From the NCBI RefSeq assembly GCF_025821625.1, contig NZ_JACKSH010000260.1, forward strand, positions 50,080 to 114,079: a DNA stretch of 64,000 nt. Direction: 5' to 3'. The notes beneath the pieces are model-generated. The model saw only the letters and a list, made by a program, of their open reading frames with translations. It ran no database searches and was not told the DNA's origin. The stretch comes from Mycolicibacterium pyrenivorans (lineage in GTDB: Bacteria > Actinomycetota > Actinomycetes > Mycobacteriales > Mycobacteriaceae). Of the stretch, positions 47,468 through 55,739 are shown piece by piece (the first letter of the stretch is position 1; each line of letters opens with the position of its first letter). The position numbers were made by a program, and so were the translations under genes.

Positions 47468-49897
47468 ATGTCCGAGCTGTCCCCGCCGCCGGCACCGCCG
47501 CTCTCCGGCTACGTCGTCGTCCACCTGTCCAGTGGCATCGCCGGTGCCTACTGCACGAAGCTGCTCGCCGACGGCGGTGCGGAGGTCATCAAGGTCGAAC
47601 CGGCACAGGGTGATCCGTTACGTGCTTGGTCCGCCTCGGGTGCGCAGATCGTCGACGGCGCCGACGGCGCGCTGTTCAGCTACCTGGCGTGCTCGAAGCG
47701 CAGCGTGGTGGCCGACGCGACTTCGGACGGCGACTTCGTCAACGCGCTGCTCGCGGACGCGGACGCGGTGGTGTGGTCGCGGGGGCCGGGGTTGGCCGAA
47801 GACCCTGCCTTCGGCCCGGACGCGATCCACCGCAACCACCCCCACCTGACGGTCACGGCGATCACCCCGTTCGGCCTTGAGGGTCCGTGGAGTGACCGTC
47901 CCGCAACGGAGTTCACGCTGCAAGCCTGGTCGGGCGGCATCGTCGGCCTCGGCCGCGGCGCCCCGGATCGGGCGCCGGTGTACGTCGGCGGTCAGGTCGG
48001 GGAGTACCTGGCGGGGGCTTACGCCAGCGCGGCCACGCTGGCATCCCGGATGCGGGGCGGCGCCGAACTGGTCGACCTGTCGATGCTGGAAACCGCGATC
48101 CTCGGGCTCACCTACTACCCGGTGAGCTACTTCGAGATGCTGGGCAGGCCGTGGCGGGATGCGCGCCGGCTGACCGTGCCGGGCATCGCGCGGGCGAAGG
48201 ACGGGCTGGTCGACATCGGGTGCGGCACCGCGCAGCAGTGGTTCGACCTGTGCGCGATGACCGGCCACCAGGAATGGATCGACGAGGACTCGCCGCTCTC
48301 CATCACCGAGCAGGCCAACGAGAGGTCGAAGGACCTCTATGCGTGGGTGGCCGATCAGACCGTCGACGAGATCAGGGACCTCGCGACGGCATTCCGCATC
48401 CCCAATGCTCCGGTCGCCAACGGCGCCAACGTCGACTCGCTCGACCACTTCGTGGCGCGTCGCTCGTTCGTCCCGAACCCCCGAGACGGTTTCACCCAGC
48501 CGGGTCCGCCGTACCGTATGTCGCCGGCGACGCTGCGGCTGCCGGAGCCGGCGCCCCGCCTCGGCGAGCACACCGACGCCTACCGCTCGCGAACGTGCAT
48601 TCCCTGTCGTGAATCCGACTCGGCGGCTACAAGGAATGCACGTTCGGCGGAACCGGGGCTGCCGCTGGCGGGCGTGCGGGTCATCGACATGACCACGTTC
48701 TGGGCCGGGCCGAGCTGCACCCACCTGCTGGCCATGCTCGGCGCCGACGTCATTCACGTCGAGTCCACCCGCCACCCCGACGGCACCCGCCTGATCGCCG
48801 GTATTCCCGTCACCGAAGAACTCTGGTGGGAACGCTCACCGATCTTCTCCGGGCTCAACACCGACAAGCGCGGCGTGACGCTGGATCTGCAGAGTGCAGC
48901 AGGCCGCGACGTGCTCGGCCGGTTGATCGCCACCGCGGACGTCGTCGTCGAGAACTTCACCCCTCGGGTGCTCGAGAGCATGGGCCTGACGTACGACGCG
49001 GTGAAAGCGATCCGGCCCGACGTGGTCATGGTGCGGATGCCGGGCTTCGGGCTCGACGGGCCCTGGCGCGACAACCCGGCGTTCGCGTACGTGATCGAAG
49101 CCGCCGCGGGGATCAGCTGGCTGACGGGCTACCCCGATCTGAACCCGTTCGAGCCGTATTCGGTCGGCGATCCCAACGCGGGCATCCATGCGTTCAACGC
49201 GGTGCTGCTGGCGCTCGAGCACCGGCGTCGCACGGGTGAGGGGTCGATGGTGGAGGCGGCGATGGTCGACGCCGCCCTCAGCGTCGCCGCGGAGCAGGTG
49301 ATCGAGCACTCCGCCTACGGCGCCCTGCTGCAGCGCCGCGGAAACCGTGGTCCCACCGCGGCGCCGCAGAATGTCTACCGCAGCAACGAGATCGACGAGT
49401 TCGGGCGCCCCGACAGCTGGGTGGCGGTGGCCGTGGCGACGGACGCTCAGTGGGGCGGGCTCTGCGACGCGCTCGGGTGCCCCGAATGGGCGATGTCAGA
49501 CCAGCTCGCGACTGCTTCCGGGCGGCACGCTCACCACGATCTGATCGACCGCCACCTCTCCGAGTGGTGCAGCAGCCGCGCCGGTGACGAGATCGTCACC
49601 GCCCTGTGGGACCACGGGGTACCGGTCGGCAAGGTCATGCAGCCACACCGGCAGACCGAGATCGCACAGCTGTCGTCGCGGGGGTTCTTCGAATCGGTCG
49701 GGCATCCGGTCAATCCCACGACCAGGCACGCCACCATGCCCTTCCGGTTGTCCCGCGGACCCGATCGTGTGCACCGAACACCCGCACCGCTGCTCGGCGA
49801 GCACAACCGCGACGTGCTTACCGAGCTCGGGCTCACCGAGGACGAGATCGGCCGACTCGAGGCCGACGGGGTCATCGGCACCGCACCCGCCCGCTAG
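47468..49897 (+). CDS. fused double family III CoA-transferase (two CaiB-like units)
   Basis: An 809-residue protein with two full-length CaiB/BaiF units: residues about 1-374 (SGYVVVHLSSGIAGAYCTKLLADGGAEVIKVE...) and about 394-809 (AGVRVIDMTTFWAGPSCTHLLAMLGADVIHVE...). The helix with family acidic residues reads ELVDLSMLETAIL in unit 1 and SMVEAAMVDAALS in unit 2, so each keeps a different acidic pattern and one unit may be non-catalytic. Family III enzymes work as interlocked dimers, so the fusion may be one functional dimer. The 19-codon linker (residues 375-393) is encoded exactly by a 57-bp palindromic element. Confidence 0.9.
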   Translation: MSELSPPPAPPLSGYVVVHLSSGIAGAYCTKLLADGGAEVIKVEPAQGDPLRAWSASGAQIVDGADGALFSYLACSKRSVVADATSDGDFVNALLADADAVVWSRGPGLAEDPAFGPDAIHRNHPHLTVTAITPFGLEGPWSDRPATEFTLQAWSGGIVGLGRGAPDRAPVYVGGQVGEYLAGAYASAATLASRMRGGAELVDLSMLETAILGLTYYPVSYFEMLGRPWRDARRLTVPGIARAKDGLVDIGCGTAQQWFDLCAMTGHQEWIDEDSPLSITEQANERSKDLYAWVADQTVDEIRDLATAFRIPNAPVANGANVDSLDHFVARRSFVPNPRDGFTQPGPPYRMSPATLRLPEPAPRLGEHTDAYRSRTCIPCRESDSAATRNARSAEPGLPLAGVRVIDMTTFWAGPSCTHLLAMLGADVIHVESTRHPDGTRLIAGIPVTEELWWERSPIFSGLNTDKRGVTLDLQSAAGRDVLGRLIATADVVVENFTPRVLESMGLTYDAVKAIRPDVVMVRMPGFGLDGPWRDNPAFAYVIEAAAGISWLTGYPDLNPFEPYSVGDPNAGIHAFNAVLLALEHRRRTGEGSMVEAAMVDAALSVAAEQVIEHSAYGALLQRRGNRGPTAAPQNVYRSNEIDEFGRPDSWVAVAVATDAQWGGLCDALGCPEWAMSDQLATASGRHAHHDLIDRHLSEWCSSRAGDEIVTALWDHGVPVGKVMQPHRQTEIAQLSSRGFFESVGHPVNPTTRHATMPFRLSRGPDRVHRTPAPLLGEHNRDVLTELGLTEDEIGRLEADGVIGTAPAR
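48590..48646. repeat. 57-bp palindromic element inside the CoA-transferase linker
   Basis: Left arm CGAACGTGCATTCC (48590-48603) and right arm GGAATGCACGTTCG (48633-48646) are perfect 14-bp inverted repeats around a 29-base centre that holds a further GTCG/CGAC pair. The element is exactly 19 codons, starts on a codon boundary, and carries no stop in the reading frame. It looks like a repetitive palindrome inserted between two once-separate genes. Confidence 0.8.
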
Positions 49898-49907
49898 CCT
49901 CGTCGTC

Positions 49908-50720
49908 ATGGCCATCGACCCGTCCGACATCCTGCTCACCGGCCGCGTCGCGGTTGTCACCGGAGGCGGCGCGGGCATCGGCCGCGGCATCGCCGAGGGG
50001 CTCGCGGCTTTCGGTGCCTCGGTGGCGATCTGGGAACGCGACCCACAGACCTGTGCCGCGGCGGCCGAGGCCATCGGCGGTCTCGGCCTCGTCACCGACG
50101 TCCGGGACGGGCAAGCGGTCGACGCCGCGCTGGAACGCACCGAACGCGAGCTCGGAACGGTGTCGATCCTGGTCAACAACGCAGGGGGCACCTTCAACTC
50201 GCCGCTGCTCGAGACCACCGAGAATGGCTGGGACGCGTTGTACCGGAGCAACCTTCGGCACGTGCTGTTGTGCACGCAACGGATATCACGCCGACTGGTG
50301 GGCGCAGGCGCGGCGGGCAGCGTCATCAACATCACCTCGATCGAGGGGGTACGCGCGGCCCCGGGTTACGCGGCCTATGCCGCCGCGAAGGCTGGTGTCA
50401 TCAACTACACCAAGACGGCGTCGTTCGAACTGGCGCCCCACCGCATCCGTGTCAACGCGCTGGCGCCCGACCTGACCATGACCGAGGGCCTGCGAAGCAT
50501 CGCCGGCGGGGAGATGGCCGGGGACGCCGGCGCCGGCATCCCGATGGGCCGCCCCGGGCACGTCGACGAGATAGCCTCCGCAGCCGTGTTTCTCGCATCG
50601 GACATGTCCAGTTACATCACCGGCCAGACTATCCACGTCGACGGCGGGACCGAGGCTGCGGGCGGGTGGTACCACCATCCGCGTGACGATGCGCCGACCC
50701 TCGGACCCGGGAAGTCCTAG
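49908..50720 (+). CDS. SDR family oxidoreductase
   Basis: A 270-residue SDR. Cofactor loop VVTGGGAGIGRGIAEGL, NNAGGTFNSPLLETTENGW, catalytic Ser in INITSIEGVRAAPG and Tyr/Lys in AAYAAAKAGVINY, and terminal ITGQTIHVDGGTEAAGGWYHH. It has no acidic residue directly at the usual NAD-selective position (AIWERDP provides Glu/Arg), so either cofactor is possible. It follows the fused CoA-transferase by 10 bp and likely ends that operon as a hydroxyacyl-CoA dehydrogenase. The TAG stop shares CTAG with the convergent epimerase stop. Confidence 0.87.
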   Translation: MAIDPSDILLTGRVAVVTGGGAGIGRGIAEGLAAFGASVAIWERDPQTCAAAAEAIGGLGLVTDVRDGQAVDAALERTERELGTVSILVNNAGGTFNSPLLETTENGWDALYRSNLRHVLLCTQRISRRLVGAGAAGSVINITSIEGVRAAPGYAAYAAAKAGVINYTKTASFELAPHRIRVNALAPDLTMTEGLRSIAGGEMAGDAGAGIPMGRPGHVDEIASAAVFLASDMSSYITGQTIHVDGGTEAAGGWYHHPRDDAPTLGPGKS

Positions 50721-51778
50721 GAGTCGGGGGAGGGGTCGCCGAACTTGCGCTTGATCGCGCCCCACGGATCGGCGTACTGACCGGGCTGCTTCCAGTAGGC
50801 TCCGCGCCGCTTGAGGACCGCGCGAATCAATGGGGCGATGACCGGCAGCACGTACTTGGACGGGCCGGCGTTCCGGGCAGCCTCGTCGATCATGTCCTGC
50901 CACGAATAGTGCTGGAACGACAGGGCTTCCTGTGCGCGCGTGGTGTCCATCCAGTCGGTGACGAACCAGGCGTCATCGTCTTTCGGATTCCCCTTGCGGC
51001 CCGGCGCGAGTCCCCCCTTGAGTCCGCGCGCGGCGGCCAGCGCGGGGGTGATGTCGCCGTACAGCAGCTTGTGGGAATCGTCACCGGCGATCAGCAGGAT
51101 CTCGCGCGCGACGTCGGCGGTAGTCGCCGCCGCGAACGCCCAGGCGACGTCGCGGACGTCGACGCTGTGCATTCGACCGTCGGTGGGCAGCAGGCTCTCG
51201 AAGTACAGGACGTCGGCATTGAACGGAATGGCCTTGGGGTCCACGCTGAGCACACCGCCGAGCCGCAGCACCACCCATTCCAGGGACGACGCCCGAACGA
51301 TCGACTCGGCCTCGGCCTTGTGGGCGCTGTACAGATCGGAGTGCCGCATCGGCATATCCGCGGTCACCGGACCGGTTGCGCGGTGCGGGTTGCGGGCGCC
51401 GAAAACCGCGTTGCTGGAGGCCTGGACGAATCGCGGGGGAGTGGGCTGGGCCTCGGCGATGCCGACGAGAGTCCTCGTCGCGTCGACGTTGACGCGACGG
51501 GCCAGTGCGCGGTTCTTGTAGATCGCCGGCGGGATGACCGCCGCGAGGTGGATGATCACCTCGGGCGCAACCTGGGCGACCAGTCGGCCGGTCTGTTCGG
51601 CGTCGGTGAGGTCCGTCCAGTGCACGGTGACACCGGAGGGCAGCTTTTCGGCGGCCTTGCGGTTGCCGGGGGTCCCGAGATCGGCGACGACGACGTTGCG
51701 GCCGATCTCGGCCAGCCGCGCGACGGTTGCCGAGCCGACGAGTCCGAAGCCACCGGTGACCAGCACCGCACCCGGCAT
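50717..51778 (-). CDS. NAD-dependent epimerase/dehydratase family (extended SDR; 3-beta-HSD-like)
   Basis: A 353-residue extended SDR. NAD motif VLVTGGFGLVGSATVARL, acidic VVVADLG, HLAAVIPP, SSNAVFG (catalytic Ser), and YSAHKAEAESIV (Tyr/Lys). The closest functional groups are nucleotide-sugar epimerases and 3-beta-hydroxysteroid dehydrogenase-like enzymes; given the surroundings a hydroxysteroid or hydroxy-lipid substrate is plausible. ATG 51778 is chosen because GGGGGGATT precedes it; the frame stays open upstream without similarity. It is divergent from the acyltransferase across a 60-bp region with weak operator half-sites. Confidence 0.83.
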   Translation of the reverse strand: MPGAVLVTGGFGLVGSATVARLAEIGRNVVVADLGTPGNRKAAEKLPSGVTVHWTDLTDAEQTGRLVAQVAPEVIIHLAAVIPPAIYKNRALARRVNVDATRTLVGIAEAQPTPPRFVQASSNAVFGARNPHRATGPVTADMPMRHSDLYSAHKAEAESIVRASSLEWVVLRLGGVLSVDPKAIPFNADVLYFESLLPTDGRMHSVDVRDVAWAFAAATTADVAREILLIAGDDSHKLLYGDITPALAAARGLKGGLAPGRKGNPKDDDAWFVTDWMDTTRAQEALSFQHYSWQDMIDEAARNAGPSKYVLPVIAPLIRAVLKRRGAYWKQPGQYADPWGAIKRKFGDPSPDS

Positions 51779-51794
51779 AATCCCCCCTACCTGC

Positions 51795-51824
51795 GGATAT
51801 GACATTCTCTTTAACGGAGAGTAA
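51795..51824. promoter_or_regulatory. degenerate copy of the operator in the epimerase/acyltransferase promoter region
   Basis: GGATATGACATTCTC (51795-51809) keeps a perfect right half ATTCTC but a poor left half. GAGAGT at 51817-51822 is a near half-site in the other orientation 7 bases on. This resembles the weak site at 7646. Confidence 0.35.
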
Positions 51825-51838
51825 CATATGCCACTACG

Positions 51839-52636
51839 ATGTCCGACGACCGCGCCGAGATGGCGAAGTGGGACCCCGGACTCACCCGGCAGATCAGCAG
51901 GTGGGTGGGGCCGGCGATCAAACGATACTTCCGCGCGGAAGTTCGCGGGGTCGACTCGCTGCCCGCCGCAGGTGGCGCGCTCGTGGTCTCCAATCATTCG
52001 GGCGGCATGTTCACCCCGGACGTGTTGATCTTCGCGCCCGCTTTCTACGAGCGATTCGGGTACGACCGGCCGCTGTACACGCTGGCGCACTACGGTGTCT
52101 TCATCGGACCCCTGGGCGACCTGCTCCGCCGGGCGGGCGTCATCGAGGCCACTCGCGAGAACGCCGCGGACGCACTGCGGTCCGGAGCTTTGGTACTGGT
52201 GTTCCCCGGTGGGGACTATGACTCGTACCGACCCACGCTCAGTGAGAACGTCGTCGATTTCAACGGCCGCACCGGCTATGTCCGCACGGCGCTCGAAACC
52301 GGCGTGCCCATCGTCCCGATGGTGTCGATCGGCGGTCAGGAAACCCAGATATTCCTCGCCCGGGGGGATTCGATCGCCCGCAGGATCGGCCTGACCCGCG
52401 CGCGGATGGAGATCCTGCCCGTCAGCATCGGGTTCCCGTTCGGCCTGTCGGTCATCTTCCCGCCGAACCTTCCGCTGCCCGCCAAGATCGTCACCCGCGT
52501 CCTCGACCCCATCGACGTCGTGGCCGAGTTCGGCGACGACGCCGACATCGGCGAGGTCGACCTGCACGTCAGGGCGGTGATGCAGGCCGCCCTCGACGAC
52601 CTCGCCCGCGAACGCCGGTTCCCGGTACTCGGTTGA
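51839..52636 (+). CDS. lysophospholipid/diacylglycerol acyltransferase-like protein
   Basis: A 265-residue PlsC/DGAT2-type acyltransferase. The catalytic His motif is SNHSGGMFTPDV (an expanded HxxxxD form), and the acceptor block is LVFPGGDYDSYRPTLSENVVDFNGRTGYVRTALETGVPIVPMVSIGGQE, characteristic of the FPGG subgroup. It may acylate an alcohol or lysolipid, linking the catabolic CoA pool to lipid storage. One hydrophobic segment (LPVSIGFPFGLSVIFPPNL) could attach it to the membrane. The synthetase start lies 5 bp after its stop. Start ATG 51839 lies just past the operator-like region. Confidence 0.82.
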   Translation: MSDDRAEMAKWDPGLTRQISRWVGPAIKRYFRAEVRGVDSLPAAGGALVVSNHSGGMFTPDVLIFAPAFYERFGYDRPLYTLAHYGVFIGPLGDLLRRAGVIEATRENAADALRSGALVLVFPGGDYDSYRPTLSENVVDFNGRTGYVRTALETGVPIVPMVSIGGQETQIFLARGDSIARRIGLTRARMEILPVSIGFPFGLSVIFPPNLPLPAKIVTRVLDPIDVVAEFGDDADIGEVDLHVRAVMQAALDDLARERRFPVLG

Positions 52637-52641
52637 GCGCC

Positions 52642-54243
52642 ATGGCTGATCAGCTGGGACTCCTCACGACACTGTGGCGGGCTCGGCTCATCGCGCCGAT
52701 GCGTCCCGACCGATATCTGCGCATGGGCGCGGCGGTGCGCCGCGCCGGGATCACCGCGACCATCGGCTTCGCGGCCGCGGCGCAGCGCTGCCCCGATCGC
52801 CCGGGAATCATCGACGAGTGCGGCACCCTGACCTGGAAGCAACTCGACGAACGCATCGATGCCCTCGGGGTCGCGCTGCAGGAGCTCAATCCGAAAACCG
52901 TTGCGGTGATGTGTCGCAACCACCGCGGCTTCGTCGAGGCGCTGGTGGCGGCCAACCGCATCGGGGCCGACGTGCTGCTGTTGAACACATCGTTCGCCGG
53001 ACCGGCGATGGCGGAGGTCATCGACCGCGAGGGCGCGGACGTAGTGATCTACGACCAGGAGTTCGGCGGCACGGTCGACCGGGCCCTGCAGAACGCGCCG
53101 GACGCCGTTCGGATTCTCGGTTGGGCAGACGACCCGGACGGAACCCCGACGCTCGACGCGCTGATCGACGCCCACCTCGGGCAGCGGCCAGCGCCGAGCA
53201 GCCGTAAGAGCGACATCATCCTGCTCACCTCCGGCACCACCGGAACGCCCAAGGGCGCCAAGCGGTCTGCGGGCAGCGGCGGTGCGGGCGATCTCAAGGC
53301 CGTCCTGGACCGCACCCCGTGGCGGGCGGAGGAACCGATCGTCATCGCCGCGCCGATGTTCCACGCCTGGGGCTTCTCGCAGCTGCTGTTCGCCGGGCTG
53401 CTGGCCTGCACCATCGTCACGCGACGCAAGTTCGATCCCGAGGCGACCCTGGAGCTGATCGACCGCCACCGGGCCACCGGGCTTGCGGTGGTGCCGGTGA
53501 TGTTCGACCGCATCATGGAGCTCCCCGCAGACGTCCGAAAGCGCTACAGCGGCAAGACACTTCGGTTCGCTACCGCGTCCGGGTCGCGGATGCGGCCCGA
53601 CGTCGTGACCTCGTTCATGGACGAGTTCGGCGACGTGATCTACAACAACTACAACGCCACCGAGGCCGGCATGATCGCGACGGCCACCCCGGCCGATCTG
53701 CGCGCCGCGCCGGACACCGCTGGACGTCCCGCCGACGGAACCGAGATCCGGATCCTCGACGGCGACCACCGCGAGGTGCCGGCCGGCGAAGTCGGGCAGA
53801 TCTTCGTCCGCAGCGGGACGCTGTTCGACGGATACACCTCGGGTGCGACGAAGGACTTCCACGACGGGTTCATGGCATCGGGGGACATGGGTTACCTCGA
53901 CGAGGCGGGTCGACTGTTCGTGGTCGGCCGCGACGACGAGATGATCGTCTCCGGCGGCGAGAACGTCTACCCGATCGAAGTGGAGAAGGTGCTGGCCGAC
54001 CACCCCGGGGTGGCCGAAGCGGTCGTCCTCGGTGTCGACGACGAGCAGTACGGTCAGCGGCTGGCCGCGTACGTGGTGCCCGCCACCGCTGGAACCGCGA
54101 CCGTCACCGTCGACGACCTCAAGCAGCATGTCCGCGACAACCTGGCCAATTACAAAGTGCCACGCGACATCACGATCCTGCCGGAACTGCCCCGCGGGAG
54201 CACGGGCAAGATCCTGCGCAACGAGCTTCGCGGGCAGGGCTAG
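52642..54243 (+). CDS. long-chain acyl-CoA synthetase (FadD-like)
   Basis: A 533-residue ANL ligase. Motifs: ILLTSGTTGTPKGAKR (A3), YNNYNATEAGMIA (A5), DGFMASGDMGYLDEAGRLFVVGRDDEMIVSGGENVYPIEVE (A7-A8, reported here in parts) and LPRGSTGKILRNEL (A10 Lys). The N-terminal helix-rich leader (LGLLTTLWRARLIAPMRPDRYLRM) is typical of mycobacterial FadD proteins for bulky or long acids. ATG 52642 is preferred to a TTG at 52633 that overlaps the acyltransferase stop. Its TAG stop shares CTAG with the convergent WS/DGAT stop and sits in a hairpin. Confidence 0.9.
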   Translation: MADQLGLLTTLWRARLIAPMRPDRYLRMGAAVRRAGITATIGFAAAAQRCPDRPGIIDECGTLTWKQLDERIDALGVALQELNPKTVAVMCRNHRGFVEALVAANRIGADVLLLNTSFAGPAMAEVIDREGADVVIYDQEFGGTVDRALQNAPDAVRILGWADDPDGTPTLDALIDAHLGQRPAPSSRKSDIILLTSGTTGTPKGAKRSAGSGGAGDLKAVLDRTPWRAEEPIVIAAPMFHAWGFSQLLFAGLLACTIVTRRKFDPEATLELIDRHRATGLAVVPVMFDRIMELPADVRKRYSGKTLRFATASGSRMRPDVVTSFMDEFGDVIYNNYNATEAGMIATATPADLRAAPDTAGRPADGTEIRILDGDHREVPAGEVGQIFVRSGTLFDGYTSGATKDFHDGFMASGDMGYLDEAGRLFVVGRDDEMIVSGGENVYPIEVEKVLADHPGVAEAVVLGVDDEQYGQRLAAYVVPATAGTATVTVDDLKQHVRDNLANYKVPRDITILPELPRGSTGKILRNELRGQG

Positions 54244-54250
54244 CTGCCCG
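54231..54250. terminator. hairpin spanning the convergent stop codons
   Basis: CGGGCAG-GGCTAG-CTGCCCG makes a 7-bp perfect stem with the shared CTAG stop bases in the loop. It could end transcription from both directions. There is no T-run. Confidence 0.45.
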
Positions 54251-55685
54251 ACGCCGCCGGGGCCATCGCGGTGTCGACCACACACGCGCGCGGCAACCCG
54301 CATGCCGTCCGCAACTCGTCGAACGCGTGGACCATGGCATCGGTCGCCTCGTGCGTGTCGGCGAACGTGCGATCGTCGGAGAGCACCGCGATGTCGACCT
54401 GGTCGACATAACTCCACACCGTCATGTTGAATGCACTTCCCGCGGAAAGCACTCCGACGGAGTAGATCTCGCTGACCGGGGCACCCCCGATGTGTCCGCG
54501 CTCCTTGGGGCCAGGCACGTTGGAGATGGCGACGTTCATCAACCGGTTGTGGTCGGCGTGCTTGGACTGCACGCGGAACATCGCCGGAGCCAGCGGCGGC
54601 GGCAGATACTCGAGCATCCTGCCCTGCAACGTGGGCCCGAGAAGATCGTTGTTCTCCTTGGCCCGTTTCGTCGCCTGCGAGGTCAGCTTGACCCGCTCCA
54701 ACGGATCGTCGACGTGCACGGGCACCGACACCATCAGGCCGCCGATCTCGTTGCCGGTGATCCGCTCGGCGGACCGGTCGGTGCTGATCGGGACCGTCGC
54801 CAGGATCGGGCGGTCGGCGCGGCCGTCGTAGCGCAACAGCAGTTCGCGCAGGCCGCCCGCGGCGACGGCCAGGATGACGTCGTTGAACGTCACCGCGAGG
54901 TGCTTACCGGTCTCCTTGACCTCCGCGAGTGACAGCGTCGCGGTCGCGAACGTGCGAACGGGGGAGACGACGTGGTTGAGAAAGGTGGGTGGGGCGTGGA
55001 ACGGCCTGGCGAAGTCCGGGTCGGCACGTCGTTCCCTGGAACGCTTCCGCAGTCGGGTGAACCCCCGGGCGGCGTCGGCCATCAGGTGCGGCAGGGCCGC
55101 CATGTTCTGGAGATGATCGACCTGGGCCTCCCAGAGCAACTGTCCGCTGGACGGCGGGTCGCAGGGCGTGGGTGGTTCGTCTCGTTCATCCTGCGGCCCC
55201 CCGGACAGATCCATCAGGCGCGCAAGCAGATTGGCCGAGGCGACGCCGTCGGCCAGGGTGTGGTGCACCTTGCCGATCAGCGCGAAGCGGTCGTCGGCCA
55301 TCCCCTCGGCGAAGTAGAACTCCCACAGCGGCCGGGAGCGGTCCAGCGGGGTGCTGGCGATCTCCCCGATCACCTCGTCGAGTTCGCGCCGGCCTCCGGG
55401 AGACGGGACGCGCACCCGGCGCAGGTGGTAGTCGAGATCCACCGGACAGTCCTTCATCCACATCGGATGATGCAACCGCATCGGGATGTCGACGAGGCGG
55501 TAGCGCAGCGGCTCCAACAGGTGCAGCCGGCGCGCCACCGTCCGGCGGAACGCCTCGAACCCGTATCGCCCCTCGTCGCCGTGGTAGCCGGATGCGTCGA
55601 TCACCGCGATCTTCAAGGTGTGCGTGTGCAGGTTGGGTGTCTCGCTGTACAACAGCATGGCGTCCATGCCGTTGAGCCGCTTCAT
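54240..55685 (-). CDS. wax ester synthase / diacylglycerol acyltransferase (WS/DGAT)
   Basis: A 481-residue acyltransferase for triacylglycerol or wax ester synthesis. It starts MKRLNGMDAMLLYSETPNLHTHTLKIAV, has the catalytic HHxxxDG motif in LIGKVHHTLADGVASANLL, and shows family blocks FNDVILAVAAGGLRELLL, NEIGGLMVSVPVH and NVAISNVPGPKER. Mycobacteria carry many such proteins for storing carbon as neutral lipid at the membrane or in lipid bodies. ATG 55685 is chosen as the family start; an in-frame GTG or ATG 18 bp upstream exists. Its convergent neighbour is a FadD, which could feed it acyl-CoA. Confidence 0.92.
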   Translation of the reverse strand: MKRLNGMDAMLLYSETPNLHTHTLKIAVIDASGYHGDEGRYGFEAFRRTVARRLHLLEPLRYRLVDIPMRLHHPMWMKDCPVDLDYHLRRVRVPSPGGRRELDEVIGEIASTPLDRSRPLWEFYFAEGMADDRFALIGKVHHTLADGVASANLLARLMDLSGGPQDERDEPPTPCDPPSSGQLLWEAQVDHLQNMAALPHLMADAARGFTRLRKRSRERRADPDFARPFHAPPTFLNHVVSPVRTFATATLSLAEVKETGKHLAVTFNDVILAVAAGGLRELLLRYDGRADRPILATVPISTDRSAERITGNEIGGLMVSVPVHVDDPLERVKLTSQATKRAKENNDLLGPTLQGRMLEYLPPPLAPAMFRVQSKHADHNRLMNVAISNVPGPKERGHIGGAPVSEIYSVGVLSAGSAFNMTVWSYVDQVDIAVLSDDRTFADTHEATDAMVHAFDELRTACGLPRACVVDTAMAPAASGS

Positions 55686-55739
55686 GGTGAACCATGCAAC
55701 CACTCGCGACTCATGATCGACGGGGTTTCACCGAATGCG

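Noticed and set aside
52336..54417. 693-residue minus-strand frame opposite acyltransferase and FadD
   Set aside because: Spans two real plus-strand genes and shows only shadow composition.
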